Assembly: GCA_946407065.1 (NCBI GenBank)
Contig: CAMJMQ010000017.1
Coordinates: 1-64,000, forward strand
Source of the DNA: an uncultured Clostridia bacterium
Lineage (GTDB): Bacteria; Bacillota; Clostridia; Oscillospirales; Acutalibacteraceae
DNA: 64,000 nt
Direction of reading: 5' to 3'
Position 1 is the stretch's first letter. Every line of letters begins with the position of its first letter. A model generated the notes under the pieces. That model did no database searches. It worked only from the letters and a program-made list of their open reading frames with translations, and was not told where the DNA came from. A program made the translations under genes and the position numbers. Positions 33,706-41,874 of the stretch are shown piece after piece.

Positions 33706-34119
33706 ATGTTATTGGAATCAAAGCTGACGATCTTTTTTGACGAGCCGTTTTGGGTGGGCGTGTTCGAGGAGTTGGACGGCGATAAGCTTTCTGCTTGCAA
33801 AGTAGTATTCGGAGCCGAGCCGACAGACGCGGAGGTCTATGCGTTCGTTCTAAAGCATTATGATCATTTACGATTCAGCACACCCATAAAAGCTGAAATC
33901 AAACAGAAAGCCGACAATCCGAAACGCCGTCAGCGAAACGCGCAGAAGCAGCTCGAAAAATCGGGCGTCGGCACCAAGTCGCAGCAGGCACTCCAAAAGC
34001 AGTATGAAGAAAACAAGCTTGAACGCAAGCAGCGATCCCGCGAGCAGAGAGAAGCCGAAAAGCGGCGGTTGTTCGAGTTGAAACAGCAAAAGCGCAAGGA
34101 AAAGCACAGAGGACATTAG
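33706..34119 (+). CDS. yjdF: YjdF-family protein (DUF2992)
   Basis: 137 aa. The N-terminal half (KLTIFFDEPFWVGVFEEL, ACKVVFGAEPTDAEVYAFVL) is the YjdF domain; the C-terminal half is a long Lys/Arg/Gln-rich helix (KQLEKSGVGTKSQQALQKQY, EENKLERKQRSREQREAEKR). In many Firmicutes yjdF sits behind a riboswitch that binds azaaromatic compounds and is thought to respond to toxic heterocycles. Only 20 bases separate it from the upstream gene, so no such riboswitch can fit here. Confidence 0.85.
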   Translation: MLLESKLTIFFDEPFWVGVFEELDGDKLSACKVVFGAEPTDAEVYAFVLKHYDHLRFSTPIKAEIKQKADNPKRRQRNAQKQLEKSGVGTKSQQALQKQYEENKLERKQRSREQREAEKRRLFELKQQKRKEKHRGH

Positions 34120-34121
34120 TG

Positions 34122-34628
34122 ATGATACAATTAAGACCATACGAACCACGCGATGCCTACACAATCATTTCATGGATCGGCGACGAGGTCGCTTTCCGGA
34201 AATGGTGTGCAGACAGATATAAAACCTATCCGATCACAGCGGACGATATGAACCGGCAATATGACGCAGCGGATCATGACCGCTTCTTTCCGATGACGGC
34301 GTATGATGAAAACGGTATCGTCGGACATCTGATCCTGCGTTATACGGATGAAGAAATGCATACCCTCAGATTCGGATTCATCATTATTGACAATAAAAGG
34401 CGCGGTCGAGGCATTGGCAGACAAATGCTCAGATTGGCGATTCGATATGCTTTTGAGGAGATGAAAGCGGATAAGATTACCTTGGGCGTGTTTGAGAACA
34501 ATCCGTCCGCATACCGCTGTTACCGCTCGGTCGGGTTCCGTGAAAGTGAAACTGATAAGACTGAGTACTACCGTGTCTTTGATGAGGAATGGAAATGCCT
34601 TGAAATGGAATTATGGCGAACTTCATAA
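34122..34628 (+). CDS. GNAT N-acetyltransferase
   Basis: 168 aa, starting directly after the YjdF stop (ATTAGTGATG). GNAT core: HTLRFGFIIIDNKRRGRGIGRQMLR holds the acetyl-CoA loop (RGRGIG), followed by KITLGVFENNPSAYRCYRSVGF. The pattern is close to RimJ/RimL-like or YjaB-like small acetyltransferases. Substrate unknown. Confidence 0.88.
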   Translation: MIQLRPYEPRDAYTIISWIGDEVAFRKWCADRYKTYPITADDMNRQYDAADHDRFFPMTAYDENGIVGHLILRYTDEEMHTLRFGFIIIDNKRRGRGIGRQMLRLAIRYAFEEMKADKITLGVFENNPSAYRCYRSVGFRESETDKTEYYRVFDEEWKCLEMELWRTS

Positions 34629-35095
34629 CAATCATTAGGATATTGTGCAGCCTCGCGCTGCTGTTCTGTATGCCGCTGTCGCCGCCGTTCTATGCGCTTT
34701 ACACAGCCGCAGGATCATCCGATATATTTGACGGATGGATCGCGCGGAAGACGAATACCGCAACAAAATTCGGCGCGAAGCTCGACACCCTTGCCGATAT
34801 CGTTTTTGCCGCGGTCGTATTGATTAAGCTCCTGCCAATCCTTGCGCTACCTGTGTGGATAATCGTGTGGGTCAGTGTGATCGCGCTGATCAAGCTCATC
34901 AATATCGTAATCGGATTCGTCCGCAATCACACGCTGACAGCGGTTCATTCCGTTATCAATAAGGTCACGGGAACGTTGGTGTTTATCCTGCCTTTTACAC
35001 TGACGATCATCAACATACGATACTCCGCTGTTTTTGTCTGCGCAGTCGCAACAGTCGCGGCGATAATGGAAAGCTATACCGTATTAGTAATATAA
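34613..35095 (+). CDS. CDP-alcohol phosphatidyltransferase
   Basis: 160 aa with five to six membrane segments. The family motif D-x2-D-G-x2-A-R-x8-G-x3-D-x3-D is complete: DIFDGWIARKTNTATKF, then GAKLDTLAD (about 37-62). It transfers a phospho-alcohol or phosphatidyl group from a CDP-linked donor to make phospholipids. It is somewhat short but intact, and overlaps the previous GNAT gene by 16 bases. The exact alcohol (glycerol-phosphate, inositol, other) cannot be read from the motif. Confidence 0.88.
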   Translation: MANFITIIRILCSLALLFCMPLSPPFYALYTAAGSSDIFDGWIARKTNTATKFGAKLDTLADIVFAAVVLIKLLPILALPVWIIVWVSVIALIKLINIVIGFVRNHTLTAVHSVINKVTGTLVFILPFTLTIINIRYSAVFVCAVATVAAIMESYTVLVI

Positions 35096-35116
35096 ATCAA
35101 AATTCAGAGGTACCTT

Positions 35117-35674
35117 ATGAATATTTATGAAACCTGTCCGACATTGGAAAGTGAAAGATTTATACTCAGATTATTTGAAGATTATGATGGTGATGATTTG
35201 TTAGCAGTATACAGCGATAAAAACGCGCTGCCGTTCTTTAACAGTGATAATTGTGACGGTGATAATTTCTACTATCCGACAAAAGAAAGAATGGCGGAGG
35301 CGATCGCCTTTTGGCGTATGTCCTATGAAAACGGTTGGTTTGCGAGACTTTCGATTGTTGATAAAGCAACAGCAAGTGTTATCGGAACGGTTGAATGTTG
35401 CAAAAGAGTGTCGGATGACGCATTTAACAATATGGGGATTCTAAGAGTCGATGTGAGAAGCGACTATGAAGAAGAAAATGTATTATATGATCTTTTTTCG
35501 CTTATTACACCAAAACTTGATGAAATGTTAGGCTGTCAAGGTGTTCTGACAAAAGTTCCGATATACGCCGTAGAAAGAATCAAAGCGATCAAAAAAGTCG
35601 GCTTTACAAAATCAGAACATCTGCTGATTGGAAAAACCGGTTATGCCTATGACGGATATTGGACGATCGAATAG
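35117..35674 (+). CDS. GNAT-family acetyltransferase (RimJ/RimL-like)
   Basis: 185 aa. N-terminus ETCPTLESERFILRLFEDYD is the RimJ/RimL-type opening (LxSERLxLR). Middle GWFARLSIVDKATASVIGTV gives the substrate strand; GILRVDVRSDYEEENVLYDL occupies the position of the acetyl-CoA loop but lacks the usual RGxG, so binding may differ. Ends AIKKVGFTKSEHLLI..., the last strand. Substrate unknown. Confidence 0.8.
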   Translation: MNIYETCPTLESERFILRLFEDYDGDDLLAVYSDKNALPFFNSDNCDGDNFYYPTKERMAEAIAFWRMSYENGWFARLSIVDKATASVIGTVECCKRVSDDAFNNMGILRVDVRSDYEEENVLYDLFSLITPKLDEMLGCQGVLTKVPIYAVERIKAIKKVGFTKSEHLLIGKTGYAYDGYWTIE

Positions 35675-35692
35675 TCAGTTGGGAGAAGTGAG

Positions 35693-36163
35693 ATGGTTAT
35701 TGTCAAAGCAGAAGCAAATCAAGTAGAAAAAATCGTGGATATGTCTGTCAGAGCTTTTGAAACAGATGTAAATGTCGGCGGAGCAAAAGGTGATTGTCCG
35801 CTCGGATTTGATTCGGTAGAATGGCATAAACAAATGGCTCGGGAGGGGCATTTGTATCAGGCAATGATAGATAATGATTTGGTCGGTGCAGCCATACTAT
35901 TCCCGGATGAAACCAAAAACAGCGTGTACATTGGCAGAATATTTATTGATAGCATCTATCATAGAAAAGGTTACGGAATTCGTTTGATGGAATGCATAGA
36001 AAAGAATTTCCCGTGCGCTGCTGAGTTTGATCTGGATACCCCAAGTTGGAATGAACGGACAAATGCTTTTTACAAAAGATTAGGCTATCGTGTCATAAAG
36101 ATTGAGGACGGATTCGTCTTTTACCGGAAAAAGAACAGAAAAAGCGTACAGATGCAAAGATAG
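35693..36163 (+). CDS. GNAT N-acetyltransferase, copy 1 of a recent duplication
   Basis: 156 aa. GNAT core: NSVYIGRIFIDSIYHRKGYG (acetyl-CoA loop HRKGYG), LMECIEKNFPCAAEFDLDTP and NAFYKRLGYRVIKIEDGFVF. Nearly the same protein is encoded at 40453-40941, about ten differences over the first 148 residues, and the homology begins 18 bases upstream of the ATG (CAGTTGGGAGAAG). Ribosome site GGGAGAAG. Confidence 0.88.
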   Translation: MVIVKAEANQVEKIVDMSVRAFETDVNVGGAKGDCPLGFDSVEWHKQMAREGHLYQAMIDNDLVGAAILFPDETKNSVYIGRIFIDSIYHRKGYGIRLMECIEKNFPCAAEFDLDTPSWNERTNAFYKRLGYRVIKIEDGFVFYRKKNRKSVQMQR

Positions 36164-36208
36164 GTTTTATCTCCAAATGGACGGCAGAAGCACGAAAGGA
36201 ACATCATA

Positions 36209-36832
36209 ATGCCAAAAGAAATTGATCCGAAAGACAGTCCGAGAGCGACAGCGTATGAGCTGTGGATGAAAGCGCCGAATCCGATGGTGACTTTTTTCAA
36301 GACGCTCGATGTTACCAATCTGCTTACAGTCAGCAGAAAAAGAAATATGAAATACAATATGCTGCTTTGTTTTTGCGTTGCTAAAGCTGCAATCGGTATT
36401 GATGAGTTTTACACGCTCCCTGTCGGCGAAAAGCTACTGCAATACGACAAAATTGCCGTCAGCGTGATTGTGAAGAACAAGCGCGGAGAGATCAATTCCT
36501 GCGATATTCCTTACGCGGCTGATTTGGAAACATTCAATCAAAGTTATCTGGAAAACACCGCATGGGTCGCCGAGAATTGCGATAACAAAGATCTGTCAGA
36601 CAACGGTATGGTCATCGGCACATCGGCGATCATCGAGACCGAGCTTGACGGCATCGTCGGTATGAACAGCGGTATCTTCAACAATCCCTTCATCAGCTGG
36701 GGCAGATACCGCAAGAAAGAATTAAGGGTCGAGCTGCCGATCTCGTTCCAATTCCACCACACGCAGATGGACGGCTCTCACGCGGGAAGTTTCTTAGAAA
36801 AGCTACAAAATGTAATGAACGAAATGAAGTAA
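36209..36832 (+). CDS. Chloramphenicol acetyltransferase-like protein (CatA family)
   Basis: 207 aa, the usual CAT size. The catalytic histidine motif appears as FHHTQMDGSHAGSFLEKLQ (HHxxxDG, about 183-189). Other CAT landmarks: ITRKRNMKYNMLLCF-like segment near 45-57 and the VGMNSGIFNNPFISWGRY stretch near 152-169, which corresponds to the strand containing PWxxF in true CATs. Whether it acetylates chloramphenicol is uncertain; xenobiotic acetyltransferases of this group vary. Flanked by GNAT genes. Confidence 0.85.
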   Translation: MPKEIDPKDSPRATAYELWMKAPNPMVTFFKTLDVTNLLTVSRKRNMKYNMLLCFCVAKAAIGIDEFYTLPVGEKLLQYDKIAVSVIVKNKRGEINSCDIPYAADLETFNQSYLENTAWVAENCDNKDLSDNGMVIGTSAIIETELDGIVGMNSGIFNNPFISWGRYRKKELRVELPISFQFHHTQMDGSHAGSFLEKLQNVMNEMK

Positions 36833-36846
36833 GAGGAGATGATACG

Positions 36847-37716
36847 ATGAAATTCAAAAACTACAACAGCAAAGACTATGAAGCGGTCTGTGATTTTCTG
36901 ATCGAGCTGAACCGTGACAATCAAAACCACATCAACTGGAACTGGGGACGGTTCGAGTGGATGATGGAGCATCCTGAGTTCGACAAAAGCATGATGGGTT
37001 CTTTCGGGCTTTGGAATGACGGCGAAAAGGTCGTCGGTGCGGCGATCTACGATATGTATTTCGGCGAGGCGTTTGTCGGTGCTCTGCCCGCATACAGCAC
37101 GCTTTATCCGGAAATCCTCGCCTATGCTTATCGTGAGTTGAAAGATGAAAACGGTCTCGGAATCGCGATTTGCGACACTTGTACCGATGAAATCAACATG
37201 GCGAAATCGGCCGGGTTTGCGCTTGCCGAGCAGACGGAGACTGTGATGTTGCTCGATTTCGATAGGGAGCTTCTTATCGATCTGCCCCGCGGTTTACATT
37301 TTGCACAGCTTGACCCTGTAAAGGAACCGTACGCGTTCCAATGGCTTTTGTGGCAAGGCTTTGATCATGGAACCGATAAGGCGGAATTTGAACGGCAGGA
37401 ACAGATCATCCCGCAGGATCGTCCACACCTGAATCCGTATCTCAGCGTAGCGGCAAAGAACAGTGACGGAGAATATGTTTCTTACTGCTGCTTGTGGTAC
37501 TCCGATAAGACCGACTACGCCTATGTCGAGCCGGTTTGTACCATCCCTGCATATAGAGGGAAAGGCGTTGCGAAAGCGGTGATCTTCGAAGCGCTGAATC
37601 GCGCGAAAGCCCTCGGCGCGAAGAAAGCGTATGTTCTGTCCGATATGCCGTTTTATGAGAAGCTCGGATTCCGAAAGGACAAGCAGTTCACTTTCTATTG
37701 GAAAAGAGGCAATTAA
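36847..37716 (+). CDS. GNAT acetyltransferase with two GNAT-like halves
   Basis: 289 aa. The N-terminal half (about 1-140) is a degenerate GNAT fold (KFKNYNSKDYEAVCDFLIEL, VGAAIYDMYFGEAFVGAL). The C-terminal half has the working signature YAYVEPVCTIPAYRGKGVAK (YRGKGV acetyl-CoA loop), then AVIFEALNRAKALGAKKAYV and MPFYEKLGFRKDKQF. Fifteen bases after the CatA-like gene with GAGGAGATGATACG upstream. Substrate unknown. Confidence 0.85.
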   Translation: MKFKNYNSKDYEAVCDFLIELNRDNQNHINWNWGRFEWMMEHPEFDKSMMGSFGLWNDGEKVVGAAIYDMYFGEAFVGALPAYSTLYPEILAYAYRELKDENGLGIAICDTCTDEINMAKSAGFALAEQTETVMLLDFDRELLIDLPRGLHFAQLDPVKEPYAFQWLLWQGFDHGTDKAEFERQEQIIPQDRPHLNPYLSVAAKNSDGEYVSYCCLWYSDKTDYAYVEPVCTIPAYRGKGVAKAVIFEALNRAKALGAKKAYVLSDMPFYEKLGFRKDKQFTFYWKRGN

Positions 37717-37717
37717 T

Positions 37718-38254
37718 ATGAACAACATAACTGTTAACAATGTAACATACAACGTGATTAAGCTGCTCGGCAAGGGCAAAGGCGGCTATTCCTACCTTGC
37801 AGAACGTGACGGCAGGCAGTACGTTGTCAAGCAGACTCATCACGAGCCGTGCGACTACTACACCTTCGGCAACAAAATCGAAGCGGAACAAAACGACTAT
37901 CGACGGCTGACGGATGCGCGAATCCGAATCCCGAAAATGCTTGATATTGATATCAAAAACGAGCGAATCGTCAAGGAATATATCGACGGCGATACGATTT
38001 TTGAAATGGTAAAAAATGGCTGTTCCGTTGCAGCGTATTTACCGCAAGTCCGTGAAATGGCGGCGCTTGCGAAAAACGCAGGACTGAATATTGATTACTT
38101 CCCGACAAACTTTGTCGTTCAGGGCGGCTTGCTTTACTATATTGACTATGAGTGCAACGGCTATATGGAAGAATGGAGCTTTGAAAACTGGGGCGTCAAA
38201 TATTGGTCGAGAACGCCTGAATTTGAAGCGTATTTAAACCAAAATCAGCACTGA
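37718..38254 (+). CDS. Protein kinase-like fold protein
   Basis: 178 aa from the ATG at 37718, two bases after the GNAT stop, with AAAAGAGG upstream. Glycine-rich loop LGKGKGGYSYLAERDG (about 16-31), lysine in QYVVKQTHH (about 33-41), hinge IVKEYIDGDTIFEMV, and a catalytic-loop equivalent IDYFPTNFVVQ then LYYIDYECNGYMEEW. The HxD is replaced by IDY-F-P-T-N, and DYE takes the place of DFG. Too short for a full Ser/Thr kinase; resembles the small RIO/APH-like kinases seen in Firmicutes. Could phosphorylate a small molecule. Confidence 0.7.
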   Translation: MNNITVNNVTYNVIKLLGKGKGGYSYLAERDGRQYVVKQTHHEPCDYYTFGNKIEAEQNDYRRLTDARIRIPKMLDIDIKNERIVKEYIDGDTIFEMVKNGCSVAAYLPQVREMAALAKNAGLNIDYFPTNFVVQGGLLYYIDYECNGYMEEWSFENWGVKYWSRTPEFEAYLNQNQH

Positions 38255-38348
38255 CACGCATCGTGTCATCTATGTGACGGAGCGTTTCTTTCCTTTTAGC
38301 TCAATCTATGTTACTTTCAAATTAACCAATTTGAAAGGACTGATTGAT

Positions 38349-39011
38349 TTGAAAAGGAATTTGCCATTGGGTATCGGATCGTTAATCGTCTTTGTACTGT
38401 GGACGATATTGATCCTGTTCGTCGATGTGCAGGCAGTGGGACCGAACGGGTCGAAGGTAGGATTTGCGACTTTTAACACATGGTTTCATCAGCTGACAGG
38501 CGTACACATGACGCTGTATACCGTCACGGACTGGCTCGGATTAGTGCCGATCGCCGTGTGCCTGTGCTTCGGCGGCTTAGGACTCTGTCAGCTTATCAAA
38601 AGAAGAAGTCTGTTCAAGGTCGACGCGGATATCCTGCTCTTAGGCGGCTATTACATTCTGGTGATTATCGGTTATCTGTTCTTTGAGATGGTACCGATCA
38701 ATTACCGCCCGATCCTGATCGACGGATGCTTGGAAGCGTCCTATCCGTCCTCGACAACGCTTCTGGTGCTGTCCGTTATGCCAACGTTGGTGTTTCAGAT
38801 CAAGCGCCGAAGTCACAGCAAAATCATCAAAAAGGTTGTGATTGGCTTTGCTGTGATTTTCTCAATGTTGATGGCCATCGGCAGACTGATCTCGGGCGTT
38901 CACTGGGCAACGGACATCATCGGCGCTGTCCTGTTGAGCTTCGGCTTATTCAAGCTCTACCAAAGCGCGGTGACCGCAACAGATATGAGGAACAAACATG
39001 GAGTTCAATGA
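38349..39011 (+). CDS. PAP2-family membrane phosphatase-like protein
   Basis: 220 aa from the TTG at 38349, nine bases after AAAGGA; an ATG at 38274 (25 aa longer) lacks a ribosome site and a sensible N-terminus. Six membrane segments. PAP2 motifs: ASYPSSTTLLVLSVMPT (the PSGH motif as PSST) and GRLISGVHWATDIIGAVLL (SRxxxxxHxxxD as GVHWATD). The histidine normally found in PSGH is replaced, so activity may be altered. Acts on lipid or isoprenoid phosphates at the membrane in related proteins. It overlaps the XRE gene by 14 bases. Confidence 0.8.
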   Translation: MKRNLPLGIGSLIVFVLWTILILFVDVQAVGPNGSKVGFATFNTWFHQLTGVHMTLYTVTDWLGLVPIAVCLCFGGLGLCQLIKRRSLFKVDADILLLGGYYILVIIGYLFFEMVPINYRPILIDGCLEASYPSSTTLLVLSVMPTLVFQIKRRSHSKIIKKVVIGFAVIFSMLMAIGRLISGVHWATDIIGAVLLSFGLFKLYQSAVTATDMRNKHGVQ

Positions 39012-39594
39012 AAAACTACAGCAATTGAGAAAAAGCAAAGGACTGACGCAGGAGGAACTGGCGCAGGCGATCTTTGTGTCCAGAACCGCCGTGTCAAAAT
39101 GGGAGTCCGGCAGAGGTTACCCGAATATCGAATCACTCAAGACGCTTGCCGAATTCTTCTCTGTGACCGTTGACGAGCTGTTGTCTACGGATGAGATCAT
39201 CACCGCGGCAGAGGAAGAAAAACAGGAGTTGATCGGAAAATACACCACCCTGTTATGCCATGTATTGGATGTATTCACGGCTTTACTGCTGTTCATTCCT
39301 GTTTTCGGCAACGGCGCGGACAAGCGATCGGTCGCTTTGTTTGCGCTGAGCGAAACACCGCTTTGGATCAAGATCGTATCTGCTGTAATTATCGGTCTGA
39401 CCGTCTTGAACGGCGTCTGCGGACTGATCATCAGCCGATTGGATAAGCCGCTGTGGAGCAAGCACCGATCGATAACAGGAATCGCTTTATCGGTTACCGC
39501 GTGCTTGCTGTTTATGATCACCCGACAGCCCTATGCAGGCGTATTCTGCTTTGCGATTTTGGTGATCAAGGGTTGCTTAAGGAGAAAAGTATGA
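38998..39594 (+). CDS. XRE-family regulator with C-terminal membrane segments
   Basis: 198 aa. N-terminal HTH_3: FNEKLQQLRKSKGLTQEELA, then QAIFVSRTAVSKWESGRGYP, continuing to SLKTLAEFFSVTVDELL. The remaining 130 residues hold about four hydrophobic helices (HVLDVFTALLLFIPVF, WIKIVSAVIIGLTVLNGV, ITGIALSVTACLLFMI, GVFCFAILVIKGC). Membrane-bound XRE regulators of this shape are common in clostridia. Ends ATGA-coupled with the methyltransferase gene. Confidence 0.88.
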   Translation: MEFNEKLQQLRKSKGLTQEELAQAIFVSRTAVSKWESGRGYPNIESLKTLAEFFSVTVDELLSTDEIITAAEEEKQELIGKYTTLLCHVLDVFTALLLFIPVFGNGADKRSVALFALSETPLWIKIVSAVIIGLTVLNGVCGLIISRLDKPLWSKHRSITGIALSVTACLLFMITRQPYAGVFCFAILVIKGCLRRKV

Positions 39595-40310
39595 ATTATC
39601 CACTGAGTGAAAAATATATGACTGCCGAATTGATGAAAAAGATCATGGGGCCGAACCCTGTTAAGCTCGAAGAGGAGCTCTTGACGGATCATCAAATCCC
39701 CAAAGACGCGATCGTCTGTGACCTCGGCAGCGGTCAGGGGTTGACGAGCGCGTTTCTGGTAAAGGAATACGGCTTTACGGTCTATGCCGCCGACCTGTGG
39801 AGCGATCCGGAGGAGAACCGTCGGTTCTTTACCTCGATGGGGCTGAGTGAATCGCAGATCATCCCCGTCAAGGCGGATGCAGAAAATTTGCCGTTTGATA
39901 GGGAATATTTCGACGCGGTCGTGTCGACGGATTCATATAACTATTTCGGGCGCGATCCCGCCTATCTTGACAGCAAGCTATTGCCTTTCGTAAAGCCCGG
40001 CGGCTACATCTACATCACTGTCCCCGGGATGAAAAAGGACTGTCATGATGACCTGCCGCCGGAGCTGCTTTTGTCATGGACGCCCGAACAGCTTGATTAT
40101 CTGCACGACGTTTCCTATTGGAAGCATATCGTCGAAGGGTGCAAGGGTGCTCAGGTGCTGGAAGTATCCGAGATGGCGTCAAACGACGAGGTCTGGGCTG
40201 ACTGGCTCAAACAGGAGAACGAATACGCCGTCGGCGATCGCAAGGCGATAGAAGCAGGCGGCGGAAAATATCTGAATTTTATCAAGATCGTTTTGAGAAA
40301 GAGGGGATAA
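39591..40310 (+). CDS. SAM-dependent methyltransferase (UbiE/Methyltransf_11 type)
   Basis: 239 aa, ATG overlapping the previous stop. SAM-binding motif I VCDLGSGQGLTSAFL (about 42-56), acidic YAADLW (65-70), motif II-like FDAVVSTDSYNYFG and post-II VKPGGYIYITVPG. The substrate is probably a small molecule. The next gene begins three bases after the stop but is truncated. Confidence 0.88.
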   Translation: MNYPLSEKYMTAELMKKIMGPNPVKLEEELLTDHQIPKDAIVCDLGSGQGLTSAFLVKEYGFTVYAADLWSDPEENRRFFTSMGLSESQIIPVKADAENLPFDREYFDAVVSTDSYNYFGRDPAYLDSKLLPFVKPGGYIYITVPGMKKDCHDDLPPELLLSWTPEQLDYLHDVSYWKHIVEGCKGAQVLEVSEMASNDEVWADWLKQENEYAVGDRKAIEAGGGKYLNFIKIVLRKRG

Positions 40311-40313
40311 GAT

Positions 40314-40433
40314 GTGAAAATTTTGGTCATCAACGGCAGCCCCAAGAAAGAGAAAAGCGACACCATGCACATCACACGCGCCTTTGTGGACGGGATGAAT
40401 GCAGAGTACACATTAATAAAACGGAAGTTGTAA
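40314..40433 (+). pseudogene. Truncated NADPH-dependent FMN reductase fragment
   Basis: Only the first strand and phosphate loop of a flavodoxin-fold reductase remain: MKILVINGSPKKEKSDTMHI, then TRAFVDGMNAEYT, before an unrelated tail and a stop (39 codons, GTG start). Full proteins of this family are around 180-280 aa. The break falls directly before CAGTTGGGAGAAG, the first bases of the duplicated GNAT unit, so the duplication event removed or displaced the rest of the gene. Confidence 0.75.
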
Positions 40434-40452
40434 GACAGTTGGGAGAAGCGGG

Positions 40453-40941
40453 ATGGTTATTGTCAAAGCAGAAGCAAATCAGGTAGAAAAAATCGTAGAT
40501 ATGTCTATCAGAGCTTTTGAAACAGATGTAAATGTCGGCGGAGCAAAAGGTGATTGTCCGCCCGGATTTGATTCGGTAGAATGGCATAAACAAATGGCTC
40601 GGGAAGGACATTTGTATCGGGCAATGATAAGAAAAGATTTGGTCGGTGCAGCCATACTATTCCCGGATGAAACCAAAAACAGCGTGTACATTGGCAGAAT
40701 ATTTATTGATAGCATCTATCATAGAAAAGGTTACGGAATTCGTCTGATGGAATGCATAGAGAAGAGTTTCCCATGCGCTGCTGAGTTTGATCTGGATACC
40801 CCGTGTTGGAATGAGCGGACAAATGCTTTTTACAAAAGATTAGGCTATCGTGTCATAAAGGTTGAGGATGGATTCGTCTTTTATCAGAAAAAGCGAACCC
40901 AATATCGTTCAGATACTGACGATAATCATATCGAACGTTGA
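40453..40941 (+). CDS. GNAT N-acetyltransferase, copy 2 of a recent duplication
   Basis: 162 aa, close copy of the protein at 35693-36163 with the same acetyl-CoA loop HRKGYG. The DNA match runs from 40436 (CAGTTGGGAGAAG) to about 40895, then the C-terminal tails diverge (KKRTQYRSDTDDNHIER here). The offset between copies is about 4760 bp. Its insertion point lies inside a former FMN reductase gene. Both copies look intact. Confidence 0.88.
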   Translation: MVIVKAEANQVEKIVDMSIRAFETDVNVGGAKGDCPPGFDSVEWHKQMAREGHLYRAMIRKDLVGAAILFPDETKNSVYIGRIFIDSIYHRKGYGIRLMECIEKSFPCAAEFDLDTPCWNERTNAFYKRLGYRVIKVEDGFVFYQKKRTQYRSDTDDNHIER

Positions 40942-41016
40942 AACAGGTTATCAGCAACAAGCGGTTGCTTTTCATCGTATTGTTTCTATGTTATCATACC
41001 ATCAGGAGGTGTTTAT

Positions 41017-41793
41017 ATGGACACAAAGGAAGTATTATTTGAACTCAGAACAAAGAACGGCTTATCGCAGGACGAGCTTGCCGAGAAGGTGTTTGTGACC
41101 CGTCAGGCGGTCTCGCGCTGGGAGAACGGCGAGACCGTGCCGAATACCGATACCCTGAAGCTGTTGTCAAAGCTCTTCGGCGTATCGATCAACACCCTGC
41201 TCGGCGCACCGCGTCAGCTGATCTGCCAGTGTTGCGGAATGCCGCTTGAGGATGATATCATCGGCAGAGATCGGGACGGCTCACTGAATGAGGATTACTG
41301 CAAATGGTGCTATGCCGACGGGCAGTACACCTACAGCGATATGGACGAGCTGATCGACGTTTGTATCCCTCACATGGTCAAAGAGGGCTTTTCCGAGGAG
41401 CAGGCGCGTGCCTACATGAAAGAGGCACTGCCCCGGCTCGACTACTGGAAACGGTATGACGAGCTCAGTGACAACGGACAGTTTGACGCGTTCAAGCAGA
41501 AGCTGATCGATGAGATCAACGCTCTTTCTGTCGAGGGCATGCCGAAGGTCGAAAAGCTGAACGCCCTCGTCGGCAAGTACGTCAACCTCGCATACCGCCT
41601 GCCGAACGGTACGACAGCAAAATTCCTCGACGATGATACCACCTATCTCGGTACGCAGCTCGCATCGGAAGTTGGCGAACAAGTGAGTTCGGAACGGTGC
41701 TTCGGCGTCCTCGCCGGTATGGATTTTATCCTGATCTGCACCTATGGCGCGGACGGAGCTGATCCGGAGCTCGTGCTGTATCAAAAGAGATGA
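41017..41793 (+). CDS. XRE regulator with zinc ribbon and C-terminal sensor-like domain
   Basis: 258 aa; ATG after CAGGAGGTGTTTAT. HTH_3 at 1-60 (LFELRTKNGLSQDELAEKVF, VTRQAVSRWENGETVPNTDT). A putative zinc ribbon follows: ICQCCGMPLEDD (Cys about 69, 71, 72) and DYCKWCYADGQYTY (Cys about 93, 96). Then a helical segment, and a C-terminal beta-rich domain of about 75 residues (FGVLAGMDFILICTYGADGA) of unknown role. This HTH plus zinc-ribbon combination is known in clostridial regulators. Last gene of the rightward array. Confidence 0.82.
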   Translation: MDTKEVLFELRTKNGLSQDELAEKVFVTRQAVSRWENGETVPNTDTLKLLSKLFGVSINTLLGAPRQLICQCCGMPLEDDIIGRDRDGSLNEDYCKWCYADGQYTYSDMDELIDVCIPHMVKEGFSEEQARAYMKEALPRLDYWKRYDELSDNGQFDAFKQKLIDEINALSVEGMPKVEKLNALVGKYVNLAYRLPNGTTAKFLDDDTTYLGTQLASEVGEQVSSERCFGVLAGMDFILICTYGADGADPELVLYQKR

Positions 41794-41811
41794 ATCGCAA
41801 ATAAACAGACA

Positions 41812-41849
41812 AAGCCTCCCGCGTCGATCGCATGACGCGGGAGGCTTTA
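41812..41849. terminator. Bidirectional terminator
   Basis: AAAGCCTCCCGCGTC, loop GATCGCAT, GACGCGGGAGGCTTT, between convergent genes. Confidence 0.9.
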
Positions 41850-41874
41850 TGATGGTAACGCTTACGTTGTCAGT

